Notes under the pieces: generated by a model | Database searches by the model: none | Told to the model about the DNA's origin: nothing | The model's input: only the letters and a program-made list of their open reading frames with translations | Assembly: GCA_963932465.1 (NCBI GenBank) | Contig: OZ010799.1 | Coordinates: 161,258,761-161,322,760, forward strand | Direction of reading: 5' to 3' | Source of the DNA: Maratus speciosus | Lineage: Eukaryota; Arthropoda; Arachnida; Araneae; Salticidae | DNA: 64,000 bases | Translations under genes and position numbers: made by a program | Shown here: positions 22,352 through 33,839 of the stretch, piece after piece | Layout of the letters: each line of letters begins with the position of its first letter | Numbering within the stretch: the first letter of the stretch is position 1

Positions 22352-22500
22352 CAGGAGTACCAAGCTTGCTTGGGAACTAAACACCGAGGGTCTCGCGTTA
22401 GGTTGACCACCTGGCCGGGACGCATGCCGCATAGCACCTCGGGGCCCATGGTCAAGAAAACAGAGATGGACACTGTCGGCCCAGATCCTTAATGGATTGT
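22352..22500 (+). repeat. SINE-like fragment, copy 1
   Basis: From TACCAAGCTTGCTTGGGAAC through ACCACCTGGCCGGGA to TGGATTGTATAGCCACAG, this matches 29853-30002 and is GC-rich relative to its flanks. It lacks the B-box-bearing head present in the other copy. A short open frame over it (22265-22492) has no family resemblance and is not a gene. Confidence 0.65.
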
Positions 22501-22592
22501 ATAGCCACAGAGGTTAGTTTTTTAGGATACTTCCTTAACAGTTTCATGAATTTTGATCAAAAATTAAGTTGCAAGGCGCATTTCAAATATAA

Positions 22593-23375
22593 ACAAGTTG
22601 GAAATTGCTCGTCAAACGTGGCAAATGTGGTGCGTTCGTACTATAATTAGTTTTATAATAATGTTTTGCACTGCATATTGTATTGAATGTATATTTTAGT
22701 GCACTTCATAAGTGCATATCAATTTCATTCTGTTCGAAAGGCTGTAACACCATTAAAATGCATTTGAAATCATTATTTCCCATTGGCCTTAATGTAATGG
22801 GAAACTTTCGACTATCCCTGTAATTAAACTATGCATCCGATTTTCATAAAATTTGAAATGACTCGACAAAACTTTGCCACAATTATATATTTAAAATTTC
22901 AGACCATTCGGAAGGCTGTAACATCATTAAAATGCATTTTCAATATTTTTTTCCTATTGGCCGTAATGTAAAGGAAAATTGTTGACTGTCCCAGTAATTA
23001 AACTATATATCCGATTTTTTTTATAAAATTTGAAATGAGTCGACAGAATTTTGCAACAATTACATATTTAAAATTTCAAACCATTTGGAAGGCTGTAACA
23101 TCATTAAAATGCACTTGCAATAATTTTTTCCCAATGGTCGTAATGTAACGGAAAACTTTTGACTGTCCCTGTAATTAAACTATGCATAGATTTTCATGAA
23201 ATTTGAAATGACTCGACAAAATTTTGCAACAATTATATATTTAAAATTTCAGACTATTCGGTTGAGTAGTTTCTGCTCTGTTATATGCGGACAGGCGGAC
23301 AGACAGACAGACAGACGGACGGATTAAACGACGACTATAGGTGCTACTTAATTATATAATTATGAACGCACCTAA
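22593..23375. mobile_element. dispersed element with internal triplication, copy 1
   Basis: It begins ACAAGTTGGAAATTGCTCGT and ends GAACGCACCTAA. The left GGTGCGTTCGTACTATAATT is roughly inverted at the right (GAACGCACC). A block of about 175 bp beginning GGCTGTAACA is present three times (22740, 22914, 23091). A GACA/GACG microsatellite (about 23290-23330) precedes the right end. The single-block version is at 28960-29386. Class unknown. Confidence 0.65.
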
Positions 23376-23620
23376 AAAAAGGTGAAACAAACATCAGTAT
23401 TCAGAAAAACAGATTTAAAGTATATTAAAATGCCAAAAAATTGTTTGTGAACAATGTTAAAACATTGTAATTTGTTTGAGCAATGTTAAAACATTTATGT
23501 AAAATAATCGCATCTGCATGCGGTTTACCGTGAATGACGTAGTACAAACCGAGAATAATAATACACACAAATATAAATGTCGATTTTAAGGGACGGTTTT
23601 AGCTCAATTAAAAGTACACG
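23376..23620. other. short stretch, nothing recognised
   Basis: Contains three direct AACAATGTTAAAACAT-like motifs (23450-23495) and nothing else of note. Confidence 0.4.
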
Positions 23621-24867
23621 GTCCCCTTAATATAAAATGTGTCTTTAAAACAGTAGAAGTCCTGATTTCTTTGAAAAGAACTTAGATCCTTGGTTTTCTA
23701 GTAAGAACTTATGGTGCAGTAAACATCCATGTATGTATTTTTGTAAAATTTTTGATAGTCTAACAAAACATGTCAATTAAGTACACATTACTTCCGATAA
23801 AATCTTACAACAATTTGTGGGAAAAGAAATGTACAACATTGCAAAATACACTAAATCGAAAACATACTTTCTTATCTTCTCCCATGAAGCATTTCTGCAT
23901 AAATAAGACGAAAATTATTATTTGAAAAAAGAAGAGTTTTAGAGAGTTTAAGTTTTACGAGTATTAATACACTTTTATAAAAAAAAATGCATGTGCTTTA
24001 GTACACTTTTTATTCCAAAAATAAACTCCAGTAAAAATAGCCTATAAATCGCACCAAACTATTAAATACTAACGATTTCTGCTAACTCTAATTATTTGCC
24101 CGAAGCAAAACGCAAACTAATGCTAATATGAAAATAAAACTACAGACAAGACAAATTTAACGCATTTATTTAATATTACGCAAAATTCTAATGTAGTGAA
24201 TATATATATATGTCTCTAAATTCAGTCGCAATATTCGCAACGTAAATTAAATTAGCGAAAGCGAAATACGAATACAATTCTCATTTTATATTCGGTAAAA
24301 AAGTGTTGTCCTTATTTATTTTAGTTAACGAAAATATTTTGCAGCTCATTCCAAACCTGTTGCATTTTAATAATGTTTTTCATCGGATTTCATACATAAC
24401 TTATATGTATTAAGCAGCTAGTAAGGCTTCGATTCATCAAGTTAAAACGAAGATAACCGAGAAAATGTAAACTTTCTGTCTAAACAAATATTTGGAATAT
24501 ATAGAATGTTAAGGAAATTTGTTACCTAAAAATGCCCAAGTATTAGGAAGTATTTACTCCATTTTTTCAATTTGTTTCCGAAAGAGTAACTTATTCCACA
24601 AATAATTCTACAAGTGGTTGAGTTAGTTGTTATTGTGAAAAATATATATACGGAATTATTTCTTGTGTTATCGAGACATCTATGGTTAAGGAAAATCAAA
24701 ATATATTTATGTAAAGTTAGATATTTTTCTTGTGAATATGCGATTTTAGGTAGATTTCGTATGAAATACTACCTATTGGCGTCGTTCCTATGTTGGAATT
24801 TCTGAAAATTTTGGCAGATCTACACCGATTATGTCCCCTAGAGCCCAAAACCACCCTCAGTAAAAAA

Positions 24868-24912
24868 CTTTATCTATCTATCTATCTATCTATCTAACTA
24901 TGTATGTATCTA
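24868..24912 (+). repeat. TATC/TATG microsatellite
   Basis: A run of TATC units, degrading to TATG. It lies immediately before dispersed repeat copy B and may have seeded or terminated it. Confidence 0.9.
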
Positions 24913-24924
24913 TCTATATATATC

Positions 24925-26191
24925 ACTATCTTCTGGACACGATAACTTCCACAATTCTGCACCAATCTCTTCCAAACTGATACATAAAATCAAGGGGCAT
25001 AAAATCTCGGTCAAGTTCGTTAATGGGCAAAATCGGACCAAGGGGATTGAAATAGGGAGGGGTTTAGTGAAAACCGAAAAAACCCCATAACTTCTTAAAT
25101 TTTCTACATATGGAATCAGTTTAAATTTTTTATTACTTCTAAAAATAGAGCCAAAAATTTATGTATCACAGATTTTTGATAAAGTTAAAAAATAGGCTCA
25201 CTTGGCGCAAAAAATAGGGTTTTTGGGAGAAAAAAATTCATATCTTCGTCAATACTCAAGATATCAAATCCAATTAATTTTACCATGACTCTCCTTAACA
25301 TTATCGACAACTTTTATATTCACAAGCTTTTGATAGGACCAATGCGTACCGCAAAAAAAATTAAAAACGGAAACAAAAAGGGCGTTTGAAGAAGAAAAAA
25401 ATCCATAACTCCGTCAATTCAAAAGATATAAAATCCCCATGCATTTATCATATATCTTCTTAATATTGTTTACAACATCTATACAGACAAGTTTTGGATA
25501 GGACCAATTCTTACATTAAAAACAAATTAAAAATTCATAACGATTGAAGAAAAAAAATCATAGGGCGTATTCAAATCCAAACTGCTTATTTTCTGAGTCA
25601 TTTTACGATTCATTTTTACTCTCAAAGGCTTCCAATTGGTACCTTTTCTTACTCAGATACTATATAATGTACCGTAATGGTCAATTTTTTGATAGAGGCA
25701 GAATATATTTTAAAACATGCTGTCAAAGTGGGTCTTTTGAACCGAATTTCCCGAAGCGGATTGTGTTCGAAAAATCATCGTATTAAGGGAGTATTCAAAT
25801 CCAAACTGCTTATTTTCTGACTCATTTTTAAATTCAATTTTGCTCTCAAACGCATCCAATTGGTAGATTCGCTTATTCAGAAACTATATAATGTACCGTA
25901 ATGATCGATTTTTTGATAGAGGCAGGATATATTTCAAAAAATGATGTCAAAGTAGGCATTTTGAACGGAATTTCCCGAAGCGATTGTGTTAGAAACGTAA
26001 AATATTGTCTTACTGGGAAAATAATTGTTTATATATCACGTTTTAATTAATTGAACGAAAATTAAAAACACAGGTTGCTTATAAATCTCTTCAAAAATCA
26101 CGTCAACAAGTTTCATGTTTTTCCTATTAAAAATGAATCTGGAATTATGCCAGAAAATTTCGAGTTGTTGAGCATGGAAAAGTATTTTTTT
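24925..26191 (+). repeat. dispersed repeat, copy B, with internal duplication
   Basis: Matches 1804-2852. It is longer because a block starting ATTCAAATCCAAACTGCTTA occurs twice (25569 and 25793, period about 224 bp), while copy A has it once. The two blocks have already diverged from one another. Non-coding. Confidence 0.75.
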
Positions 26192-26870
26192 GAATACAGC
26201 CCAAACATGATTCTGATAAAACCAGTTATTACATAAAAATAAAATAAAAACTCGTCAAAAGCGGCCAGATAAAATTGTTAAAGTGAGTTTATCTCTAATC
26301 ATGATTTGGTTTTTGTTTGTGAAATTAGTATACTTAACTTCGAAATCTACCTCCGCCTGTAGGCCGGGCCGGCAGGGATTTTTTTTATATTTGTGCATTT
26401 ATGATTACACCATTAACATTGTAATAAGAAAAATGACCTCGATATTTTTTATTTTATTTTATTTCACCTTTTTACCCCTCCGGTCTCTAACTTGTGTATT
26501 TTAAGCAATTTTTCTAACCTACACCCTTTTCACCCGGGGGGGGGGCACTTTTCTAACATTTGCCGACACCCCTTTGACCATTCTTTCATATTATTCTCCA
26601 TAGCCTTACATATTTTAGTTCCACCTTTTTTCCGCCAGGCGGCGCCTAACTATCTCAGGTGTTGTTTGCCCGATCCCCCCGACTAATATATCTACGGATA
26701 GGTTGTAAAACGGCGTTTCGTTTGGATAGAGGTTTGTTTAGAATAGAATGCGCCCCCTGGTTCCGAAATGTGGAACTAACAAATTTTTGCAAAAGGATAA
26801 AGTGTTTTGAAAGGAATATTAAACGAAACCCTCTGTTCGATCTGTGATCACACTTACACACTTGTTTTTA
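26192..26870. other. unassigned stretch, locally GC-richer
   Basis: Contains GGCCGGGCCGGCAGGG (26361-26376) and a run of G at 26536-26546. Opposed short frames over 26490-26860 look like chance. No motif recognised. Confidence 0.35.
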
Positions 26871-27014
26871 ATCTTAGGATGCAGCAATCATCCATGTGCG
26901 TATTTTAAAAAATTTTTGACAGTCTAACAAAACATATCGATTTAATAATAAATACATATTACTTTGATAGCATCTTAACTTTGTGGAAAAGAAATGTGCA
27001 ATATGGCAAAATAC

Positions 27015-28105
27015 TATAGGCGCAGATTCCCGAAACTTTTAAAGAGCCAGTGGTGCCTAAACCTCAAAAATCCAGTCGTCACTTTGGTTCCTAACTAAAA
27101 CCTAGTCCACATTGTGAAACAAACTCATACAACAATATTGTTTTTATGGAAAAAACTTAACAAAAAAACTCAGGAGCTCAAAATGAAAAATAGTTTAATT
27201 AAGAAATACACATGTACAATAAAACACAGAATAGATACAACAAATATGTATATTTAATTTAATCCTAAAATTCTTGAAACTTTGATATTAAAAAAGTATA
27301 ATATAAAACAAAAAAAAAATGCAGCACGAACCCGACCCGATGCAGGACTCTACACTCTAGATGGAATAAGATAGTGATTAGGGAAATCACAGAGGGGCTA
27401 AATTCACGAAACTCGTGATAAAAATTCCTCCTATGAAAATCTCGCACTTGCAGAAAACATTTACACAGCAAGAATATACCTCACGTTAAGTATTTTTTCG
27501 TGCGAGTTTCTTTTCTTTTTGTTCTTTTTTCTTCATAGTTCGGAATCCTCTATCCTCGCCATGATCCAAAGCCCTTAAAAAAATTCCATCGCATCGGAAA
27601 CTTTGGACTCTCTCATGAACCGATCTGCAGTAAAGGAGTATTTATTTCAACTCTGGATTTCAGTAGAAATCTTTGAAGAAATGCTTGTTTTGCTAGTGTC
27701 CAAAGGAGAAGCTTTACCATTAGCGCGCTCATGTGCCGAGTTTCGCAGCTGCTAAGCTTTGTAGTGGAGCGGGCGGACATGGGCAGAATTACATTCGAAC
27801 ATAATGTTCGGTAAGAAAGCAGTATGTAACAGGGGTAGCGTTCATGACGGTAACTGAGACCACAAAAATTCCCAAACTTTTTATCAACGTCATACTTGGT
27901 CTCGGCCAGTGAAAAGAGCAGGTGCTTTTCTATTTGCAAAAGAAAAAAAAATATCAAAATTCGACGGGGATTGGGAACACTAGAAATTGATTTCTGGCGA
28001 CTAAGACACTTCGCCACGGCAAAAAATTTAGTTACCACGTGGCGACTGGTGACCGTAAATCTGCACCTATACAAAATACGTCGAATCAGAGGATGGTTTC
28101 TGCGT
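27015..28105. other. ~1.1 kb insertion of unlike composition in an array B unit
   Basis: Array B breaks off after GCAATATGGCAAAATACTA and resumes at GGTCATAAATAAGACG. The insert between is less AT-rich and carries a 153-codon minus-strand frame (27613-28074) plus a shorter one (27265-27471). The proteins are serine-, arginine- and leucine-rich with no motif I know. I see no terminal repeat or duplication. It could be a transposon relic or a displaced exon, and I do not call it a gene. Confidence 0.35.
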
Positions 28106-28959
28106 TTCTCCTATTACACATGTCGGTCATAAATAAGACGAAAATTAATATTTGAAAAAATAGAAGAGTTTTATTGAGTTTAAGTTGTTAAGAGGTATAG
28201 TGCAATAAAAAAAAAATGCACGTGCTTCAGTACACATTTTATTCTAAAAATAAACGAGTGTGAAAATATTCTGTAAGTAGCATCAAACTATTAACTGTAA
28301 ACTATTTCTACTTACTCAATTACCTGCCATAAACAAAACTCAAACTAATACTACTCTGAAAATATAGCAACAGAATAAACAAATATAGCAAATTTATGTA
28401 ATGGTAAACATAGTTCTGAATTAGAAAATATATTTTGAATATATCACAAAATATAGTCGCGATATGCACAACATAAATTAAAGTAACACAGGTGAAATGC
28501 GGATAAAATTATCATTTTATATTCCATACAAAACTATTTTCCTTATATTTATTTTAGTTAGAGGAAACTTTCTGCAGCTCATTCCAAACTGTTGCATTTT
28601 AATAAGGTTTCTCATCTTATTTTATACATAAAATTAAATAAATTAAGCACCTATTCTGACTTCGATTCGTCTAGTTAAAGTGGAAATAACCGAGGAAATT
28701 TAAACTTCCTATCTCAAGAAATATTTTGAATAGTGGAATGTTACGCCCATATGGTTAAAATTCCTATAAAAAGAACAAATAAATGTACAAAAAATACTTT
28801 GAGGTTCATAAATATAATATAAATTATTTAGAATACATTAGAAATATCTTAAATTGCATTAGAAAAACCTAGAACATTTTCAGCTGTTACAAGGATGTAA
28901 ATGTTGTTATTACTTTCTTTGCGCTTATTCGAGAATTGTCTAGAAGAAATCGTTGTAAT

Positions 28960-29067
28960 ACAAGTTGGAAATTGCTCGTCAAACGTGGCAAATCAGGTGC
29001 GTTCGTACTATAACTAGTTTTATAAAATCTGTTTGCCCCCTATATTGTATTGAATGTATATATTTAT

Positions 29068-29101
<34 letters not shown>

Positions 29102-29386
29102 ACTTCGTAAGTGTATAGTCTGAAACATCATTAAAATGCGCTTGCAATAATTTTTTTCTATTGTCCGTCATGTAACGGAAAACTTTTGACTGTCCCTGTC
29201 ATTAAACTATACATCCGATTTTCATAAAATTTGAAATTGCGCAACAACATTTTGCAACAATTATATATTTAAAATTTCGGACCATTCGGTTGGGTAGTTT
29301 TTGCACTGTTATATGCGGACGGACAGGCAGACGGACTGAACGACGACTATAAGTGCTACGTATTTATATAATTACGAACGCACCTA
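28960..29386. mobile_element. dispersed element, copy 2 (single internal block)
   Basis: Same start (ACAAGTTGGAAATTGCTCGT) and end (GAACGCACCTAA) as 22593-23375, but with one GGCTGT-type block and a 28-base T run at about 29071-29099 in the position after TTTATTC. The GGACGGACAGGCAGACGG microsatellite is shared. Confidence 0.65.
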
Positions 29387-29419
29387 ATAAAGATTTGTAC
29401 GTCAGATGAAATTATTCAA

Positions 29420-30003
29420 ATTTTTAACAAATCGAGCTTTTATCTATTATACAGTAAATCTCTCAATACTTCATGGATATCGCATGATACTGCATCGTTA
29501 CAAGCTGAATATTTATTAGCAATTATTTCAATTGATTCTCTTATAATGGCTTCCTAGTAATTATTATTTGTACGAAAGATAATTTTAGATTTACTAAAAT
29601 CCACTTTTATATGTTGAGTTTGAGCTAATCTTGATAATGCAGAATGGGATCTATTTAATCTGAGATCTGCTTTATGTTCTTAATTCTATCACGGAATTTT
29701 GTCACCGTCATACCAATATAAATAAAATATATACTATCTTTTTGGAAAGGTACAACGTATACTCGCCTGTCTGCCACGCTACAGGTCGCGAGTACGGCTG
29801 GGCAAGGTTCACTCAACCTTTCATCCCTTCGGGGTCGATAAAATGAGGACCAATCTTGCTTGGGAACTAAACACCGAGGGTCTCGCGTTCGGCTGACCAC
29901 CTGGCCGTGGCCATTGCTTTACAGCACCTCGGGGCCCAGGGTGCAGAAAACAAAGTTGGACACTGTAGGTCCTGATCCGTCATGTATCGTACAGCCACAG
30001 GTT

Positions 30004-30060
<57 letters not shown>

Positions 30061-30150
30061 GTATACTCCGGATCTATTTATTGCTTGGACAGGATCAATT
30101 TTAGTATTTAACAGATGATTTAACTTTGAGGAAGAGGCTGCGATTATTAT
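29420..30150 (-). pseudogene. PLE GIY-YIG fragment, split by a SINE
   Basis: On the minus strand the segment 30062-30150 reads NTKIDPVQAINRSGVYI (linker and GIY half). After the 296-bp insertion, 29660-29764 reads VYVVPFQKDS and FIYIGMTVTKFRDRIKN (YIG half with its arginine). A frameshift near 29660 leads into SKSKIIFRTNN, an in-frame stop, then IIRESIEIIA with the catalytic glutamate. It is clearly a different, more distant PLE than the pair at 16.6-18.5 kb. It has one insertion, at least one frameshift and one stop. Confidence 0.75.
29765..30060 (+). mobile_element. tRNA-derived SINE with TA-repeat tail, 8-bp duplication
   Basis: GTATACTC occurs at 29757-29764 and 30061-30068, inside the PLE GIY-YIG frame. 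The head has a B-box-like GGTCGCGAGTACG and no complete A-box, so it is 5'-truncated. The body includes GGGGTCGATAAAATGAGGAC and CTTGCTTGGGAACTAAACAC, and the tail is a run of TA units (30008-30058). Body shared with 22352-22500. Confidence 0.8.
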
Positions 30151-30304
30151 CATTTTTTTTAAACATTTTTAACGGATTATTTAACATAAAATGTGTCTTT
30201 TAAAATAGAAAGTCTGATTTCTTCGGAAAAACGCAGTACATTGGTTTTATAGATAGCTTTTTCAATCTTATGCAGCATTAAACTTCGATGTGCGAATTTT
30301 GTCT

Positions 30305-31520
30305 CTACTGTAAAAAAAAAAATTAACTAACGCTGACACTGCCACTGTTTTTGAATTTTTTGTGACCGGAGGTCTTTCTTCGTTAATATTTAGAAAATTA
30401 CTGAATACAAAAATATGAAAATCAATGGTATTATAGAGAAATGTTTGATAAATACGCTGATACAGACAGTTTTTAAATAGAATAATTATTTTAAGAGATA
30501 TTTAATGTTAAAGTTGGGGAAAATCTTTCCATTAAAAGAAAGTTTTAAGTTTTATATGAGCAAAAACTCTACATAGGAATTTAATCAATTTTAGATCATT
30601 TTATACATTAGAAGTTCGCGGTGTACAGACTGCATTTATCTTTTTTTTTAATTACTTGATTCCTTTTTGAAGATTTATTTCTATTGTATATACAAAATTT
30701 CAGCATTTTGAGAATTTTTTTTTACATCTCTTAGACATGGTATAATTTTTAATTATTGCCAATTTTTAAAACAGCAGAAAGAATAATATTTCCTTCAAAT
30801 TAAAAATTTATTTACACGTGACTATTATAAACAAAAAAAACCCCTTTTAAATTAGAATTAAATGATTACGTTTTAAAAGCAGGACAATATAGAAAATTAT
30901 GTCATAAAAACAATATTTACACGTGAATTTTAAAAAAGAAAGAAAATTGTAAAACAATAAATTCATTAATATGCGTTAAAAGTTATGAATGGATGAAATT
31001 ACATCATATTTAAAATGGTCAAACAATAATATCACCAAAAATTTTAAATTAAAAAATATATTTGCGCGACACATTTATTTCATATTTTGAGATAATCTCT
31101 TAAACTATTGTTGGGAATTCCAAAAAAGCGCAAATAATATTTTCTTTCTAACAACAAAAATATTTTCACGTGAATATTAAAAAGAAAACGAAAACTTCGG
31201 TGAAAATTACGTCAGATTTAAAACGATTCATTTAAAATGTCTTATTTTAAAGAACTTCCTTATAGTATTGTTAAAAAATACCCGGAGACAAAGACTCTGT
31301 TTACTTAATTAATTTTTATTAGCTTATTTTCAATTTTTTTACTGATCTGATTTAATGAAAGACGAAAACAGCCCGTTAACAAGAAGAACGCCAGTCTTTT
31401 TTAAATTATAATTCAGCCTTCCGAAATTTTTTTTAAAGCCGATCAAATTAGCGTGCTTTTAGAGTTTCCAGTGTCTGAATGAGGGTTGGCGAGCGTAGCT
31501 CTTAGGGGGCAGATCACCCT
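30305..31520. other. ~1.2 kb insertion in array B, unclassified
   Basis: Array B stops near TTTTGTCTCTACTG and resumes near AGTATGTATTTTTTTT. The sequence between is very AT-rich with several ACGTGAATATTAAAAA-like direct repeats (30795-31170). No terminal repeats, coding potential or target duplication were found. Confidence 0.35.
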
Positions 31521-31947
31521 AGTATGTATTTTTTTTTATTATCTTACAAAACATGCATAATTACAAGTTGTGTGCATAATTAAACGACCCCACCGTTATG
31601 TTGTCTACGGGTGAAACTATTGTTCATAAGTTTGTGAAATTTTGTGAAACGCATAATAAAGGGATTGAAATGTGTTTAAGCAAAAAAAAAAAAAAAATAA
31701 ATAAATAAAAAAAAATAAATAAATAAAGTTTCGCCATCAGAGGCCCTTGTTTAATGAATTAAACATTAAGAGGTATCAGGACACTTAAAATTGGAAAAAC
31801 AGAAAAAAATACAGACCATTTTCAACATTTAATATCTGAAAATGTATATGATTTTAAAACGAAATGTTAAGAGGAATTATAGATGTATGTTCTTTCATTT
31901 CATGTATTTAAAAAGTTACAAGATGCAGAATTAACAGGCATAGGGGC

Positions 31948-32933
31948 CCAGCAAAGAAGAAATTGCTGGCCAGCAGCAAGATAGGTGCTGGCAATGGTGG
32001 AGAAGTGCTAGCTAATTGTCTACCACTGCATTACCACTGCTTCAAGTTTAAAAAATAATAATGTAATAATAATAATGTAAATATTTTGTCGAGTCTATAT
32101 TAAAATAAGAGTTATTTTTATCACCCCACGACAGATTAATGAATTTGAACCCAAAACCTTAAATTAATATCTTAACACAATTTAAGCTGTCAAGCATTTT
32201 TTTAAACTGTAAATAATATAGCACCACTGACACCAACAGAATAAGTAAGTAAATGAATAAATAAATAAATTCTTTATTTCAACGGACTTTTTTTTCTTCT
32301 TAAATCTGGTTTAACTAAGTTACAAAGGATTTCGGTTTTCATAATATACGCAGTTGATAATCAATCAACATATAAAATATATAGGATTTCTATACAATAC
32401 AATACTTTCTATACACGTTTAGGAGATTGGGAACGTAAATCACAAAGAAACAAATTTGAAGTAGTGTAATGAGAGCTTGAAAACAACGAGCGGTCCTAGA
32501 ATACGTTGAATGTAGTTGTTCATGTCCGAAAACGAAAACCAAACGGCACCGAGCGCGGTTAGTACAGCTGGAATTTCAAATATTTCTATAGCCGTTTCTG
32601 TTATAGACACTTCTATAGCTGTTGGTAAAACGGGCCATTTTTCTATAATTTTTTTTATAGATTTCTATAAGAAATTTTTGTAAAGGAAAGTGCTCCGCTA
32701 GCAAAGGAATAGCAGTAGGATAGTGCTAGCACTGCATGAAACGTGCCGGATTGAAGTAATGTGATGGCATACTAATGCTGGCCTGCTGTTGGCCATCACT
32801 GATGGGCCAGCTGCATTTAGCACGGACACTTTTGTACTGGTTTAAGTAATGGCACCATTGCACTTTATCACTGATGGCAGTGCTGGCTGCTATCTTTCTT
32901 CCAGCTGATGGCCCACTATTTCCTTCTTTGCAT
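31948..32933. mobile_element. nested TIR element with GCAAAGAAG ends
   Basis: GCAAAGAAGAAATTGCTGGCC at the left is inverted at the right (GGCCCACTATTTCCTTCTTTGC), with more scattered inverted similarity inward (CAGCAAGATAG / CTATCTTTCTTCC). A G run (32937-32954) abuts the right end. It contains ATAA microsatellites near 32245-32270. No protein. Confidence 0.5.
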
Positions 32934-33243
32934 GCAGGGGGGGGGGGGGGGGGGGTTCAAGCTTTCAGACATTTCTCGAGCAGAAAATTTGTATGACATC
33001 TTACGCGCAGGTTTGCAAAATAAGTTTTGCAACTAGAATGAAAATTTTGGTACCTAATTATATGTCAGATTGTGATAAATACACTGAATCTAAATAAATT
33101 TGTATTTAAAGCATTTATATATGTTTAATACAAAGTTGTACCTATTACACAATTTTAAAAATTTCAACGTTATAATCACCTAACAAATATTTTTTTTTGA
33201 ACAATGAAAAGGAAATTTTAGGTTGTATTTATGCAGACTAACA

Positions 33244-33246
33244 CAC

Positions 33247-33292
<46 letters not shown>

Positions 33293-33575
33293 GACCACAG
33301 TTGAATGTACTGTATCTTTCTTTGGTTTCCTGACTATTTAAACATGGAAAATACAGTTGTTGCGTAAAATTAACAGCACAATGTACTGGCAATTCGGACG
33401 CCAGTAGTTTGTGCTGTAGTCCAAATGCGTCCAAATTGCCAGTACGTTGTATTGTTAATTTTATGCAACTACTGTATTTTTCATGTTTAAATAGTCAGGA
33501 AACCAATGAAGATACAGTACATTCAACTGTGATCGAGTTTGCGCTGGCAAATTTACAGTGGTTTTTTTTACAGTG
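33244..33575. mobile_element. MITE with CACTGTAAAAAAAA ends, copy 1
   Basis: Inverted ends CACTGTAAAAAAAA and TTTTTTTTACAGTG. A second, inner level of symmetry over 33295-33540 (CAGTTGAATGTACTGTATCT inverted) makes almost the whole element fold. A run of about 42 A has expanded at 33250-33291. The right-hand block is shared with 62239-62606. Confidence 0.7.
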
Positions 33576-33839
33576 CATGAAACATATATTTTGAAAATTT
33601 CATTAGAAAAAAGTCCTTCCGGCCAGTGCCGGGAGGAAGAGGTAGCTTTCATATTCCTTATTTTAAAAAAGCCAACTTATATTATTGAAACACACGAAGC
33701 TCAATTTAGTGGAAACCGAATATAGGAGATTCAATACTAATTTTTATCAATACTAAATCATTATGAATGAGAATTTCGCGAAATTAGTCAGCTTTATCCA
33801 AGCTGCTTTTATTTAAAGTAACTTATATTTGGCTGCCAA

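Larger units (their letters stand above)
21490..31544 (+). repeat. array B, long diverged units (region 1)
   Basis: Pieces of a long repeat unit recur at about 21490-22270, 23620-24800, 26870-28740 and 30180-31544. Shared landmarks are TCTAACAAAACATG, CTTCTGATAAAATCTT, AAATAAACTCGAGTG, GCGCAACGTTAATTAAATTA and CTGCAGCTCATTCCAAAC. Each unit is split by an insertion. The unit's last third is the ~317 bp motif tandemly amplified at 44-46.8 kb. No conserved open frame runs through the units. Confidence 0.7.

Noticed and set aside
33180..33434. Minus-strand frame with a long phenylalanine run
   Set aside because: It is the complement of a poly-A run in a MITE; not coding.
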